Of a stretch of DNA of 64,000 nucleotides, positions 1-14,059 are shown piece after piece. The stretch comes from Hymenopellis radicata (taxonomy: Eukaryota; Basidiomycota; Agaricomycetes; Agaricales; Physalacriaceae): NCBI GenBank assembly GCA_015501595.1, contig JADNRX010000167.1, forward strand, positions 49,243 to 113,242, written 5' to 3'. The notes below the pieces were generated by a model. It was not told where the DNA came from, did no database searches, and worked only from the letters and a program-made list of their open reading frames with translations. Both the position numbers and the translations under genes were made by a program. The number at the start of each line of letters is the position of its first letter. The stretch's first letter is position 1.

Positions 1-2442
1 ACGCTCAGAGTGTCCATGAGCGTGATGAGAGACGCTTTGAAAATGGATCCTTGAGTGGGTTTCTTGACACCACCGGCGCCACCCCGCTTTGCTCCGGCAG
101 AGGAAGGGTCGTAGGTGTTTGCGCAATCCATGATTGACGTCCAGGATCGGGGATAACGGATGAGCGGCGAGACCCAACGCTACCGGAATCAGAAACAGCG
201 GGGGAATTCGCATTGGGGGAGTCGGTAGGCTTCGTGGATAACAGCGCAGCATCCAACACCTCTTTTAGGAAGGGATTTTTAGTGGAAGCCAAAAGCGACA
301 TTTGTTCGTCGGGGACCGTATCTCTATTCTTCTCCAAAAAGCCCTCCGCCTCATACGTGACATCCAGAGCGTAATGCGCAATAGTAAAGGCCGTGTTGCC
401 AAATCGAGGCTTCTTGAAGACTTTCTTGTATTCGGGTTTGCCAAGCTGGTTGTGAAGCTTCTGCAAGAACGAAGCGTCGCTACCAGACGGTAACCGCGAC
501 TCTTCGTCAAGGAGAGCCAATACACCGAGTTTTCCTTCGATGACGTCGATACAGGGCTGATTGTCCGAGAAATCGATGAAGGTCCAATTGATCTCTTCCT
601 TCACATATTCCTCTTGCTCCAGTTTGAAAACGTGAGAGTTGAACTAGACGAGTATCAGTCGCTGTGGCGAGCTGAATTCTGAAGATCCCACCTCTTGTTG
701 GAGCTTCTCGTTTGCATAGTTGATACTGAACTGCTCGAACGAGTTCTACAAGTACTTGAGTAATATTCTCGACGTCCAATTTAAGTCTTACCTTCTGGAA
801 ATGTTCAAAGCCATAGATATCCAGAACGCCAATGAACATCTCTGCGCGCTCCATAGCATCACCATTCTCTCCAGCCAAACTCTCATTCACGATCGCCACC
901 AACCATTCGAACATGCAGGCGTAGACGAATTTGGCCACGCTGTCACGGACCACTGTTGCCTGTGCGGCGTTTAGAGCGGAGACAATTTTCTCGGAGCGCG
1001 TAGTGATCTGCTTCTTGACGGTCCACTTCTTGAATTCCGCGAGGTTAACGCCTAAAAAGCGCGTCGCCAAGATGAGGGAGGAATCATTTTCGTCAATCAT
1101 GGCGTCGGTGCGAGACTGAGTGACTTTGACATTCCCCAGATGAAGAAGGGCCGAGAGGAGTCGGAACACGGCCCATTGCTTTTCGACACTGATTCCAACA
1201 GTGGAAAGGGCCTGCTGTGTTGCTCTGAACTCCTCTGTATCGTCGACTCCATTGATAGGCGTAGAGGCAGGTCCACCCTGCTTGAGATAGAAGAACTTGG
1301 AGACATCTGTGTCTAGACCAAGATCCTTCCTCTCCTTGAGCGGAGCACCCGAGCAGAGTTGGTAGAATATGTGGTAGTTACGCTCGGTGAGAGGCTGGAA
1401 AACGATTCGAGAGCGCTCGAGCAGATATGTACGGATACGAGCGCCAACGATCTCCTGCTTGCCATCAAAGAGAATCTGAAGACGGCAGGTGATAAGAACG
1501 CAAGAAAGTCATCGACGATTTCATTCTTACCTGTATGTATTTACCGAACCGCGACGAGTTGTCATTTCGTGTTGTCTTCGCATTACCAAAGGCTTCGAGG
1601 ATGGGATTCGTAGCAAGAATCTGACGCTCAATCTCGCTAGAATCGTCAAGGGAGAATTTGGTCTTGGCCTTGGTGTTAGAGTCAGGGGGATTCACTGAGG
1701 CGAGATATCGCATGATGAATTTGGCCTTTAGAGGCGTTAGCTAGAGGAGTTAGACAGCATATATCACGCACAGATTCCGTCTTTCCAGCACCACTAATAA
1801 TTGTGAGAAAGACGCGACTAGGAGGAAAGGCAGCACGTACCTCTCCCCAGATACGATGATTGTTTGGCCCATGCCCTCTTTCCTCATAGCGGTATACGCG
1901 TCTTCTGCGATGGCGAACAGATGGGGTTCTAGGTCTCCTCGCCGTCTGCCGCTATAGGCCTGTATAATTTCGGGACCATAAAGAGTGACACGCTGAAAAG
2001 GATTGACGGCAATGAGGACAATGCCACTGTATGTATATATACTGTGCTGAGCATAGCGATTCCTGATCGTATGAAGCACTAGAGGGACCTTGAGGCGGCA
2101 TATATGCGCAGAAACGGACGTGCTGACCTGAGGGTTCGTTAAGATGGGAAAGCGTTGCTAAATCATCGGCCGTCTCCAACAACGGCGGGTTTCGTAATGG
2201 CGGGAGGCCATCGGCACCGTCCTTAATAGCCTTTACAGTGGTATTCACAGTAATTTCCTGTAGAGATGTTGAGTCGAGGGGAGAAAATGAGGAGACTGTG
2301 TTACCTTGCCGCGCTCGTCAGTGAAGACGATCTTGACGTTGTCGTCGGTCTTGGTGAATGAGGAAACCTCGGCAGATATCCAGGCCTGGTCCTTGTCCTC
2401 AAACCAGACCCTGGTACCCTTGTTGTATATGTTCTCCGCCAT
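1..2442 (-). CDS. MYO2: Class V myosin heavy chain, N-terminal part (runs off the window)
   Basis: Actin-based cargo motor for polarised transport of secretory vesicles and organelles along actin cables. The ATG at 2442 opens an SH3-like N-terminal region ([18 protein letters not shown]), followed by the motor domain. The P-loop GESGAGKTE is assembled across introns near 1790-1850, and the motor continues through [15 protein letters not shown] switch I sequence ([12 protein letters not shown]), the relay segment DIYGFEHFQ near 800, and [15 protein letters not shown] near 560-600. At least eight short introns interrupt the gene. The window edge cuts it after [11 protein letters not shown], in the variable loop 2 region, so the actin-binding end of the motor, IQ motifs, coiled coil and globular tail are missing. 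Class V is inferred from the N-terminus and motor sequence; the diagnostic tail is not visible. Divergent from ARP5 with 106 bp between start codons. Confidence 0.87.
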
Positions 2443-2548
2443 GGTCGAAAGGAGACGGAAGCAAGGAATATTTGACCTGTTTGGACGGAACAGCCAGTGC
2501 CACACAAAAGCATACAGTCACGCAACACGTTCCGTTCAACGTCCAGCC
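2443..2548. promoter_or_regulatory. Shared intergenic promoter of myosin V and ARP5
   Basis: These 106 bp separate the divergent start codons of the myosin V gene (2442, minus) and ARP5 (2549, plus). Both core promoters and both 5' UTRs must fit here or overlap the neighbouring gene. I see no TATA box. That it acts as a bidirectional promoter is inferred from layout only. Confidence 0.5.
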
Positions 2549-5403
2549 ATGGACGACGTCGAGATGCAGGTTGACGACTGGCCCGCAGTCACGCCCGTGC
2601 CGACGCCAGCCCTTCCAACGCTGCCTCCGCCGCCGGACGCGTACGACGACCATCGCGACCAACATACCCCCCTCATTATTGACAACGGTGCAACACATCT
2701 ACGCTGGGGCTTTGCTACCTCCTCTACACCTCGATACGGACCCAACGCCATTTCAAAGTACAAGGAACGACGAAATAATAAACCTCTGCTGCTCTTCGGC
2801 GACGCCATCGACGTTGAAAGCGGTGCCAAAGCACAATCACGGTCTGCCTGGGAAGGCGACGTGCTCCTCAACTTTGATGCTCTGGTATGCCCGAGTTTCA
2901 CAGATGCCCCCGCTGTTGATGAACTTGACCGAAAAGCACAGGAAAATGCTCTGGACTATGCTTTTGTAAACCTCGGAATTGATACACCTACCGTCGACCA
3001 TCCAATCCTCATGACAGAGAGACTCAGCACACCCTTGCATTCAAGGGCATGTATGTGTACAATCTAGCCTATGTTATACACGTACTCAACCTCGCGTAGT
3101 GACAACTGAGTTGATGTTCGAACAATATTCGGTACCATCCTTGTCTTACTGTGTCGACGGAATAATGTCCTTTTATCAAAACAATAATGTTGGGCGTAAT
3201 TCTCCCTTCACTTCTGATGGTATCTGTGTATCGTTCAACACCGCCTCCACGTCTGTGATGCCCATCTTGAACGGGAAAGGAATTTTAAGTCACGCCAAAA
3301 GGTACATTCTCTGACGTCCTGCACGCGCTTTTTTTTACCTCGCCTTGTTCAGAATACCATGGGGGGCAATGCAATCCTCAGAATACCTTCTGAAATTGAT
3401 TCAACTCAAATACCCCAACTTCCCGACGCGTGTTACCTCTGTGCAAGCGAATGTAAGTTCGGGGTGCTCTCTTCATCTGTGGTACTAAGTTTTATGAAAG
3501 TGGATGCTACAAAAGTTCTGTGACGTATCGCCTGATTATCAAACTCTCCTACGCACATTGAAGGACCCACTGAAGCTGAAGTCTTCCGGGGTTATTATAC
3601 AATTCCCTTACACCCTTCCGACTGCCGAGGAAAAAACGGAAGAAGAATTAGCTCGCATCGCAGAAAAAAGAAAGGAACAAGGTCGGAAATTGCAGGAACT
3701 GGCAGCCAAGACGCGTCTGGAAAAGGTACGTTATTCTACAGACCCTCGAGATAATACTAACGCACCCTTCAAGCTCGTACAGAAAGAGAACGATTTGCAA
3801 CACCTTGTAACTCTCCGTGATGCGCGCGGCGACGAGAGCAAAAGGGATTGGGCTGTGCGTCTTTGTTTTATCGAAGCACTTCAGCCTGACCCCTTCTCAG
3901 AATAAACTCGCTAATGAAGGCTTCGATAATGATCAGGAGTTAGATGACACTATCAAAAGGTTGGAGGCCGATTTGAAGAAAGCCCGCAAGAAGGAGGCGG
4001 CTGAAGGTGACGATAACTTGGTTTGCAAACTTATACATCATTATTTGGCAGTCCTAACATGGATTTAGGAGGAACCTGCTTTCCCGCTGGTGGATGTACC
4101 GGATGCTGATGTAAGTGTACTTAACTTTGGGGATGTCTGCTATTGACAGCCAGACAGTTGGACGAAGAGGGCCTAAAGGAGAAGAAGAAGCAGAAACTTA
4201 TGAAAGCCGGCTTTGAAGCGCGCGCCAGAGCTCGTCGTGAGAAAGAACGCGAGCGAGAGGAGAAGATGAAGGAAGAGCAGAGGGAAGCCGACGAACGCGA
4301 ATGTGATCTCAGTGGCTGGTCCCGAAAGCTCAGGGAGGAGCAGGATGTAAGCATGTGTCCTATCGCTTTGCGGATACTCATGCCTTGACCATAGGCCCTC
4401 ATGACCCGTATTCGGGAAAGAGCTCGACGCAAAGCGGCTCTGACTGACCGCAAGAGCGCGGCAGCCCAAGCGAGGATGAAAAACATTGCCAACTTGGCCT
4501 CTGACGAAAGAATGTCGAAGAAGAAAAGGAAAACGGGTGGTGGTGCGCTTTTCACTGTATTCCATTACTCTGATTCAGATTGACAATTTGCAGAGGACAC
4601 CTTTGGTGCCGACGACGCGGACTGGGCTATATACCGCAAAATTGTAGGTTTGCTCCCCTTCATAGAATCAGCTCACTGACTGCGTCATCAGAATACTGCA
4701 GCTCCATCGGACGAAGAGGAAGAAGACCTCAACCAACTGCAGTTGATTGAACAAAAACTTCTTGCTCACGATCCCACATTCGGTTTACACGAAACGCATG
4801 CGGCCATTTCGGCGCAGCGCTCGGCCCTGATGGACGCTTTCAAGCCTCGGTACGAGGAGGGTGATGTGGAAGGCATGCATCTTTCATTGACGATACTTTC
4901 GTTGCTATGCTAAGCTTGAGCCTAGGGAGCACTCGGATCCATCTCAACACCGAAAGGTGGAGAGTGTGCGAGACGTGGTTTTCGCCAGGCATTGCCGGCG
5001 TTGATTCAGCGGGACTTGGAGAGGTTATACAAAACGTCTTATCAAGATTTACTGACGCAGAGAAAGGAAGACTTGTCCAGGTAACAAACGTTGCCACCTC
5101 CAAATATCAGTGGAAGCTTATAACAATGTTTAGAACGTTTTCTTGACGGGAACACCTTCGCAATTTCCGTCCATGATACCGAGACTGCAACATACGTTAC
5201 GCCCGCTTCTTCTACAAGACATGCCCATCAATATTGTTAGAGCTGCCGATCCAACACTGGACGCCTGGAAGGGAATGGCGGCGTTCAGCATGACTGAAGA
5301 GTTCAAGACGACTGGCATGACCAAGGCGGAATATGAGGAGCACGGTGCAGAGAGGATCAGAAAGTGGTGGGGGAGTAACTGGAATAATGCATTCAATCCT
5401 TGA
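2549..5403 (+). CDS. ARP5: Actin-related protein 5, INO80 chromatin-remodelling subunit
   Basis: Nuclear actin-fold subunit of the INO80 complex, which couples ATP hydrolysis to nucleosome sliding. The ATG at 2549 starts MDDVEMQVDDWP. An open frame continues upstream to 2306, but that part overlaps the myosin gene and is not needed. Actin-fold landmarks: phosphate-loop region PLIIDNGATHLRWGF, then FEQYSVPSLSYCVDG, a long charged insert (EEKTEEELARIAEKRKEQG, then a second Lys/Glu/Arg-rich stretch) typical of Arp5, and the C-terminal actin fold with VFLTGTPSQFPSMIPRL, IVRAADPTLDAWKGMAAF and final WWGSNWNNAFNP. About ten introns of roughly 50 bp. The gene looks intact. Identity rests on the large charged insert combined with the Arp5-like C-terminus; Arp8 is the only serious alternative. 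Confidence 0.9.
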
Positions 5404-5584
5404 GTTCCTTGTCGTGCGCGATGGTTATCGTCATTTAGGTGTATCTTAGTCCAATTGTGTTTGTATTACAATATGTAAAACCTATGTTGAGCGGAACGAA
5501 GGAGGGAAAAACAAACAGAAAGCACGACCGGGTTGAGTGAGAGCCAGTACCCCACATATATGTATAAGTGAACCCATGAAAAGT

Positions 5585-6472
<888 letters not shown>

Positions 6473-6624
6473 ATTGACGGAAAGAACAAGTAATTCAAGC
6501 TGCTCAACGAACGAACAGTGGTGGCACCAAGCAAAGAGTGGTCAGTTTAGCCACTTGGCTCCACGTGGATGGCCCCAGCCCCTGACAGCACGATATGGAA
6601 TTGATATAGATTTGTTTATTTCGA

Positions 6625-9600
6625 CTACACACCATTCCAGGTAAATCCTTTAACTACTGTAACAACTGCTTTCAACTCTAAATTTTCACTGCTCTTTCCA
6701 ACGTGTAATGTGTAATCCCCTGCAACAACTCGCCACGCATTGACAGATGGGTCCCAGAACGAGAACGCGTATTTGTCCAGCTTGATTGTCGCCACTCTGG
6801 ACTCGCCTGCGGCGATGTCATGGACCTTCGCGAATCCCCTGAGTTGTAGGGGAACCTGTGTGACCCCGGTGTTTGGGTAGGACACGTAAAGCTGTACCAC
6901 CTCCGAGCCCACTACCTTCCCGACATTCTTCACCGTCACCGAAACATCAAAGTCAGCATTGCCCGTGGGCGCAGCGCTCAGATTCGACATGTTGAAACCC
7001 GTGTAGGAGAGCCCGAATCTAATCGTATCAGACCGAAATAGGTCAATGTTCGAACTATGGCTTACCCAAAGGGATACTGAGGTTTGACGCCAATCGCCTG
7101 GTAGTGCTTGTAGCCGACATACAAGTCCTCTCGATAGTGGATTTTGCCGTATTCGCTCTTCATGTTTAGATAGGACGGCACGTCTTCCATACGTTTGGGC
7201 AATGTCAAAGGTAGTCGGCCACTTGGATTGACCTTGCCAAAGATCACATCCGCAATCGCGTTCCCAGATTCATTACCTGCAACGGACTGGTCAGCCCCAA
7301 CTCATACTCATACTCATACTTACCGGAGTACCAAGACTGAAGTAAGCCTCCCAGTTTCTCCGCCCACGGCATTGCGACAGCAGATCCCTGCACCGTTGAC
7401 ATGAAAATGACCATATTCCGCAAAATTCAAAACTTACAGCTTGGATGCAGACAATGACGTTTGCATTCACCTCAGCAAGACGGGATATGACTTCGTCTTG
7501 TCGGCCAGGCATATGAAGCGAAGGTCGGTCGAAGCCCTCACTCTCCCACTCCGGAGAAAGGCCGGCAACAAAGACAACTGCATCAGACTCCTTGGCGAGC
7601 TCGACCGCTGATTCAATGGCCTTGTCCGCGTCAATTTTCTCGCACCCGCCCAGGCGCTGGTACCCAAATCAACAAGACGAATGTAAAGGCGAGGATGAAC
7701 CCACAACACCGCGCATCAAAGCTGGTTGCGAGCTTTCGGCATCGCCATCTTCTCCCACTGCCCGTGGCGCAGACGTGTTGATGTACTCGACCAGAATATC
7801 AAGACCGACGCCGGCCTCGAAATCTAAAGTCGCCTTTTCTTCAATGGTGCCTTGCCTATGACATGGAATCAAAACAAAGAAGTTTAGGACTATGTTTATG
7901 AGGACGTACCCATAGAAGAAGTCTCCAGGAGTCTGTTTCGTCCAGTTGTCAATAGTCATCTTGCCGTCGACCCATAGTTTCGCCCTGCCTACTCCATTGC
8001 TCAACAAAAGACATATTCAAGGGGTAAAGATCTCACCCGCTACAGTTAAGCCCAACTCATAGGTCGCTGTCTTGGGCATCGTCAACTTTCCTTTCACTCG
8101 TATTATCCACGTTTCGCCCATTCCGGGAGGTAAGAAGTCATTCAGTTTCACTCTGGTATCGCGCAGAACGAAGGTAGCAACCGCTTCGCTCAGATTTTCA
8201 CCGTTTTTACCGCAATTGTGAAATGTACAGCTCCAGCCTGGCTGGCCTTCAGGGGTTTGCAAATTGTTCTCCAACGTTGGAAGATATTTGTGGGCTTGAA
8301 CGAAGAGTAAGTTGAGTGTTGAACTCAATAAAAACCCATAACGCACCGTAGCAACCGACATGGTAGTTGATCTCCACTCCTTCTGGTGCACCATGCGTCA
8401 GGCCGTCGAAGGCGAGACGACATAGGTAGCCTTCAGTTGGGCTGAACCACCACCTGAAATCACGCGTTCTTTTGCGTTGGGACCAATTATCGCAAGGCGT
8501 TTAATCTTTCCCGCTGAAAGAGGTAACAAATTGTCACGGTTCTTGAGCAGAACGATCCCGTCAGCGGCAACTTTCCTGCAAAAGACGCGTGCTTTGGGAG
8601 AGTCACGACTACGCTCGATGCCGTCGCCGTAAACAACTTCTGGGTTCCTGCGGGCTTGATGTTGAATGAACGTCAGCATATTTGTGACTCGTTCGTCCAA
8701 TACGCGAGGCAACAGTTTCTGAGACGTCAAGCAATGCGACATAAGAACATGAGTTCTCCATCGCGGTGGACCGGGCATTTCCAGATCCAATCCAGCATTA
8801 ATAGCGGTGTCCACGCTGTAGGTGCCATACCTAGAGGACGTTTATTTATTCCACGCGGTGTGGATGGGTACGTCAACTTACCAGTCACTCATTATGATAC
8901 CGTCAAAACCCCATTCTTTTCGTAGGATGCCCTGAAGAATCTCAGGATTCTCAGAGACATGGGCAGTAGAGTTTACGCGACCATATCTATTCGGCCAACG
9001 TCAGTGTCTGAAAAGTTACTGACCATGTACTTACGAGGTCATATAAGCCCACGGTTTGGCGTTTTTTTGGGCGAGCATGAATCTGGGAAGTTGAGTTAAC
9101 CATCGCGCCATCATAAAACGCGATACAAGCTAACGGGTAGAGGTAGATTTCTCGTAGAGCCCGGTCAGACATAACAGATTCAGCAGCTGTTCTCTCGTGT
9201 TCTTGATCGTTCCCGACAAAATGCTTAATGGCTATCCTGATTTAGTAACCGGAGAGAAAACAACACGAATTCACTTACTAGCTGATACACCCTCGGATTG
9301 AAGACCCTGGACATATGCCGACGCCATCATACCTAGCAGCAAGCTGATTCAAGGTTTGGCGCGGCTGTCAACAAAGAAGCATACCCGACAAATGTGGATC
9401 TTCTGAAAACGACTCGAAGGCGCGACCTCCGAGAGGCGATCGTTGAATATTGCAAGTCGGAGCCAATAAAACGACCGACGACTTGATCTTCGCCTCTTCT
9501 GCGAGGAAGACGCCTACTTTACGAACCATCTCTTGGTCGAAAGTCGCTGCCATCGACGTTCCGCACTGGAATATTGTCCAATCAGTGGACATGCTGTTAT

Positions 9601-9884
9601 CACTGACACACGAACCGGAAGACATTGTGCTGGGGTAGCCACGAAATGAGATGAACCGCGGACTCCCTAAAAGACATAAATATATCAGATATGTATTTGA
9701 AAAGGACAGAAGAACAACGAACATTGGGACCGTCACTCATTCGCACGGCTGGAATATTCAAACGTTCGATGGCCGACGTATTCCACCAGTTGGGTGCGCC
9801 CAAAAGCGCGATCTTCTCATCGACTCTGAGTCTCTTGACGAGATCCGGGATGTTGGCCTCGAGGAAGGAACGATCTGTGGGCAT
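6625..9884 (-). CDS. GH3 beta-glucosidase with PA14 insert and fibronectin III-like tail
   Basis: Hydrolyses terminal beta-glucosyl residues, for example in cellobiose. The ATG at 9884 begins [19 protein letters not shown] with no signal peptide, so an intracellular enzyme is expected, as for many basidiomycete cellobiose-cleaving GH3 enzymes. Order: (beta/alpha)8 domain with [16 protein letters not shown], the GH3 signature [16 protein letters not shown], and the catalytic nucleophile in IIMSDW near 8881-8898. Then follow the alpha/beta sandwich ([12 protein letters not shown]), a PA14-like insert at about 7700-8330 ([24 protein letters not shown]), and the C-terminal FnIII-like domain ending KGFTWNGV. 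About twelve introns. One intron near 7299-7322 carries a tandem ACTCAT tract just inside its donor. No frame break was noticed, though not every join was checked. Confidence 0.9.
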
Positions 9885-11764
9885 GACGAATGCTGAACGC
9901 GGTGGTAGGTCAAGGGGCAGCCTCTTAAGTCGTCGGATAAATCTCGGATTTGCGTGACCACTGTTCTGTCAGTTGTTGCGTCGTCGAATGACCGTGCGCC
10001 GCCAACAAGCCGCCAAGGCTCATGAGAGCTGCACATGAATGCTATCGATGCTAAGGAAGATTGTGCAGGCAAGGTCCGCCGCCTTTATGAAATTCACCTT
10101 GTAGTCCAAGATGTTAGATAAGGACTCAGGGATCGAGTTCTGTATGTGCGCATTTAGTATGCGGCGCGCGAGAGAGAGGGAAAGGAACATACCTCTTATG
10201 AAGGCAACCTATGCGCCGTTCCTGTGAGAAGTGGTTCAGAAGACGAGTCCCAAATGTATTATGGACGAGATCTAAACACCAAAATGGGACTAACGACTTT
10301 TTACGAGGTTTATCCGCAGTACACGTTTCATTTCTCACCACAACAGCAGCTTCCCAGAGTGTAGACGTCGTCGCCGTTTCGGCGCTCCAAACTCGATGAG
10401 GCCATTTACGTGTCCAGTCTTCTGATCACACTATAACGGAATTCTGCTCCTTTCAGATCCAGCCAGGAATATTGTGGAGCCGTACGAACATCTTGACCAA
10501 CCGGAAGTCCTCTACCATGATGGTTTTTCCCGCGTCATAGACAGCCTGGTAGTCTGTGCCCACTGAACTCCAGGCTGAAGGAGTAGGTCTCGCAAACCTA
10601 AAGCCGCCTATGCAGCACTAGCGTCGACATTCCATCTGCTGGTGGGTATGTTGCACTCTCGCAAGTGACTTGATGGCCCTCTGGTGAAAACCAAACGAGG
10701 AGCTGTAGGTTTACCAAGTTTTCAGAAATATACGGACACTGGCCGTCATCGGCCTACCGTCAGCCCAAAAAAATTCCATACAAGACAAAGTGTTGGTGTC
10801 CAGTATGGAGGGAGGAATAGCGAGTCCGTCTTTAAACTGCGAAGTCTACTGCTTTGCAGGGCGAAATACGTGTTCATGAACCAAGTTGAAGTTCGGATTT
10901 GAAACTCCGTTCCAGGCACTCAACGTCACTCAACAACTACCAGAAGCGGCCCGACACCTCCACACGCCATACTAAAATCGATACGTCCCTTTGCACTACT
11001 CCCCATCTCTTGACATGGTGCTGTCTTCGTGGAGGTACTTCCGCACGTCTACCGGTTCGATTGACAGTGTAGAGTTTGACACCGGAGATGCATGCGCGCT
11101 TCGAGTCGTCAAGTGCGATTCTGAAGACTGAGACTCGGACTCGCCACTTGGAATGTGGAGACATTGCCTCTACACGCATAGCAGGATGGTAAGAGCAAAG
11201 ATCGACGACCCCGGGTTTGCTTTCTGTCAATGACCAACATCATATGTAGTAGCAAACACGACACGCCGACTAGGTAACCTTTTCGTTGTGGAGCAAAGTC
11301 ACAGGGACCTAGGCTGTCATAGTCGACGTCCACTCTCCAAGGAAAGATGGAGGAATTGGCGCCTTGAGCGAGCGAGCATCATCTCTTCCGGCCTTCTCTT
11401 CTCAAATCATATCATTTAACATCCCGCAGATCCAGATGGTCGTCGCTAATGCTCAGCGATTACCTGATCGCGCTTGCCATCCACCGCTCTCCACCTTTCG
11501 CCGTCCTGCTTGTTCTCCCGTTCCATCAGGATAAGAACATCGTATCCAACAACATTTGGTCCCCGTCGCATAGGTACGCTCATTTCATCTTTCGCGTCGG
11601 CTTCGGTGTTGTTGAGGTTGTTTGTAGACCTGGTGAAGTTCGTTCTGATCACCGCAAGATGATTACCACTGTATTAATCTTGCAATTTATCATCGCTTCA
11701 TTCAGTTCAGCACAGGATCAGCCAACCCGGTTCATCATCGTCTATTTTCATGACTTCGTCGTAG
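9885..11764. other. Gene-poor interval upstream of the beta-glucosidase
   Basis: About 1.9 kb without a gene I can support. Open frames on both strands are short, mutually overlapping and match no family I recognise. One minus-strand segment near 10460-10590 can be read as protein-like sequence (SAWSSVGTDYQAVYDAGKT), but it is closed off by stops and could be a relic or chance. The part nearest 9884 presumably holds the beta-glucosidase promoter. Confidence 0.4.
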
Positions 11765-11774
11765 TATATATAAA
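11765..11774 (+). promoter_or_regulatory. TATA box of the multispan membrane protein gene
   Basis: TATATATAAA lies 44 bp before the ATG at 11818 and only 8 bp before the in-frame ATG at 11782. With transcription starting some 25-35 bp downstream of the TATA box, the ATG at 11782 would fall outside the transcript. That is why 11818 is chosen as the start. Confidence 0.6.
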
Positions 11775-11817
11775 CAGGCAGATGACCGCACCAGTCAGCA
11801 AACCAAAAACCATCACC

Positions 11818-13121
11818 ATGTCGACTTTCGAGGACTACGGGCTCACTGTAGCCGATGTTCAGTCTCTCATGTCCACGGGTTTACATCCTGTCATTCTCCT
11901 GGCCTTCTGCCACGGTATTCACACCTGCATCTTCTTTGTTGCATTATATTATATAAGTGGGTGGCTTTTTGGACAATTTCCTCTTCTCAGATCAACATCT
12001 TATTTAGTTGAGAGCACACAGCCTACTCGGAAACGGATTACCCTTGCCGGCATCATCACCTTCCTATGGCTTGCCAATACTGTCATTTTGGGTTTGCGCT
12101 GGAAATATGTTGACCAGCTTTTCATTGCTCATGGGACATCATTGGAGACAGAGTTCAACTTTTACGTTACTGGTGACTTGCCAACGTTAGCGTTGATTGC
12201 TGTCACCGTACTTCGATTCCTTAGTGTCCTCGTTGCAGACCTGATCTTGGTGTGTGCATTCTCTAGTGCTCAAGTAATCCTGAACCACTGATGGTTTCAA
12301 TTAGGTTTGGCGCTGCTGGGTGCTGTATGGCGGAAATTTAAAAGTTATTGCCATACCCGGCCTTTGTGTGATCACTGGGATAAGTAAGTCCTATCCCCAA
12401 CAAACTTGTCCTTCTGATATTCTGTGTTTAGTCAGTGCCTGTATGGTCATCGTCTCCATTGTTGAAGATAGCATCTCCATGAGTGCCACTCAAACAAATT
12501 GGATACTGGTCTTTTACTCAATGGCCGTGGCAACAAATAGCTTGTGCACCATCCTCATCCTCTTTCGCATTGTGCGGGTTAGCGGCCTTGGTGCCAGTCT
12601 CAAGACCTACCGCGGCATCATTGAGATTCTTGTTGAATCAGCTGCTATGTATGACATCATCTACATAGCTCTCCTTGTTACCTACGCATACGAGTTTTAC
12701 ACTGGCGCAAGAGTCTTGACTGCCAACCCCTACCCTGTGGTCATATCTTACAGCATCACAGTGAGTGTTTATCCATAGTCATTGACTATACTGACCGGCC
12801 GTCCAGGGTATCGCGCCCACCCTCATCATCGCCCGTGTTATGGCCGGTCAATCGCGTCCCGACGACTCATGGTCGCGCCCATCCCTCCCACACATGCGGA
12901 GCAATGTGCTCTCAAACACGGAGTCTCTGCGATTTACCAGTGCGCCGAACCACAGCACGCAAACGACGTTCACGAACACGGGACATGTCAGAGCGAACAT
13001 CGATCTGGAGGCGCGCGCTCAAGAGGTTGAGGAAGAGAAACATGAGCAGGATGGAGATGAAGATCGCGCTAAAGCCGGCGCGTTAGCGTCTGGCCACAAG
13101 CTGTCTGCTGGGAAGGTTTGA
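11818..13121 (+). CDS. Multispan integral membrane protein of an Agaricomycete family, function unknown
   Basis: It begins MSTFEDYGLTVADVQSLMSTG and shows about seven hydrophobic segments: HPVILLAFCHGIHTCIFFV, LAGIITFLWLANTVILGL, LALIAVTVLRFLSVLVADLIL, VIAIPGLCVITGI, VSACMVIVSIV, LVFYSMAVATNSLCTILIL and a stretch around IIYIALLVTYAYEF. The splice at about 12249 joins LVADLIL to VWRCWVLYGG, a tryptophan/arginine motif shared by a large family of hypothetical seven-span proteins in mushroom-forming fungi. The C-terminus is cytosolic-looking, hydrophilic and rich in Glu/Lys, ending SAGKV. The layout resembles a receptor, but no ligand or G-protein coupling can be claimed. The start follows from the TATA position. 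Confidence 0.75.
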
Positions 13122-14059
13122 GATGGTTGCGATGGCCGGTTGAAGAAGAGCGGGTGGTGGTATACGCGCTGGTGCGGTTCTAGCAACTACTTAGAGTTAC
13201 TTATTCGAGTACTTACCCCCCACTCGTTTTTCCAGAATATTTTATGCCTTTTCGAGTTCTTGAGGTTGTAGTTGTTTAGGCCACTGAGCGCTGTTGCTTG
13301 TGATAGTAACTTACGTTGCTCGATTCGTTCTAGCGCGTCGCAGGATAAGTACCAGCAACCGTTCTTCAAGTCTAGAAACAAATGCATCTCGAGAAGGAGC
13401 CTTTATCATCCTTGCCTCCTCGAAAACTCTGCCGCCCAAATCAAGGACATGCTCAGAACCTCTAGAACTGTATTTGGGCGACACAGTCACAGGTAATTCG
13501 ACACGGCTTCAACATGTCTAGGAACATCAAGCTTCGGCCAATACTCCCTCGGAGGCGAGCGAGAATGGGTCGAATTTACCTTCAGCTGTACTATTCGTCC
13601 ACCATCATGTCACATTGCCAGTGTGAAGATACAAACACCCTACTGCTCCCTGCCACCCCTTTCGTAGTCGTCACCATCTCCCGATACGCGGAGTCTCTGC
13701 GATCCGACATGTCATTTCTAACTAAGCCCAGTTGTACTTCAGCCATTCTTGCTTTCAGAGACGGAAACTGACCTGAAGGTAGTAGGCATGGTCGCTCTCC
13801 GCGTTGGCGTCTGAAGAGGTACAAAGGGGCAAGGAGGACGCGCACAGTACGTGCCCAAGGGCATGGATATTGGTCCTTTCCCGTGGTGCCCACCTCAATC
13901 GAATGTCGGATTGGTTGAGCTCATTTTGGGCGTACTATTCCATCACCAAATTAGCCGACTCTCACTTAGAGCGCACCGTCTGAACGAAAGGAATCGAGAG
14001 TAGGGAATAGAGGGTGTCCATCGATGGAGTAGGTCTATCGGACAGTTCAAGTTTGGTTC
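13122..14059. other. Intergenic stretch with no supported gene
   Basis: Short frames on both strands contain frequent stops and no recognisable domain. It may contain further decayed sequence belonging to the DUF6534-like relic that follows, since that relic's C-terminal half would be expected here on the minus strand, but I could not recognise it. Confidence 0.35.

Noticed and set aside
2306..2548. N-terminal extension of the ARP5 reading frame
   Set aside because: The frame is open but overlaps the myosin V coding start on the other strand, and the Arp5 N-terminus is complete from ATG 2549.
10126..11333. Several 60-100 codon frames upstream of the GH3 gene
   Set aside because: They overlap on opposite strands, show no domain, no consistent codon pattern and no splice partners.
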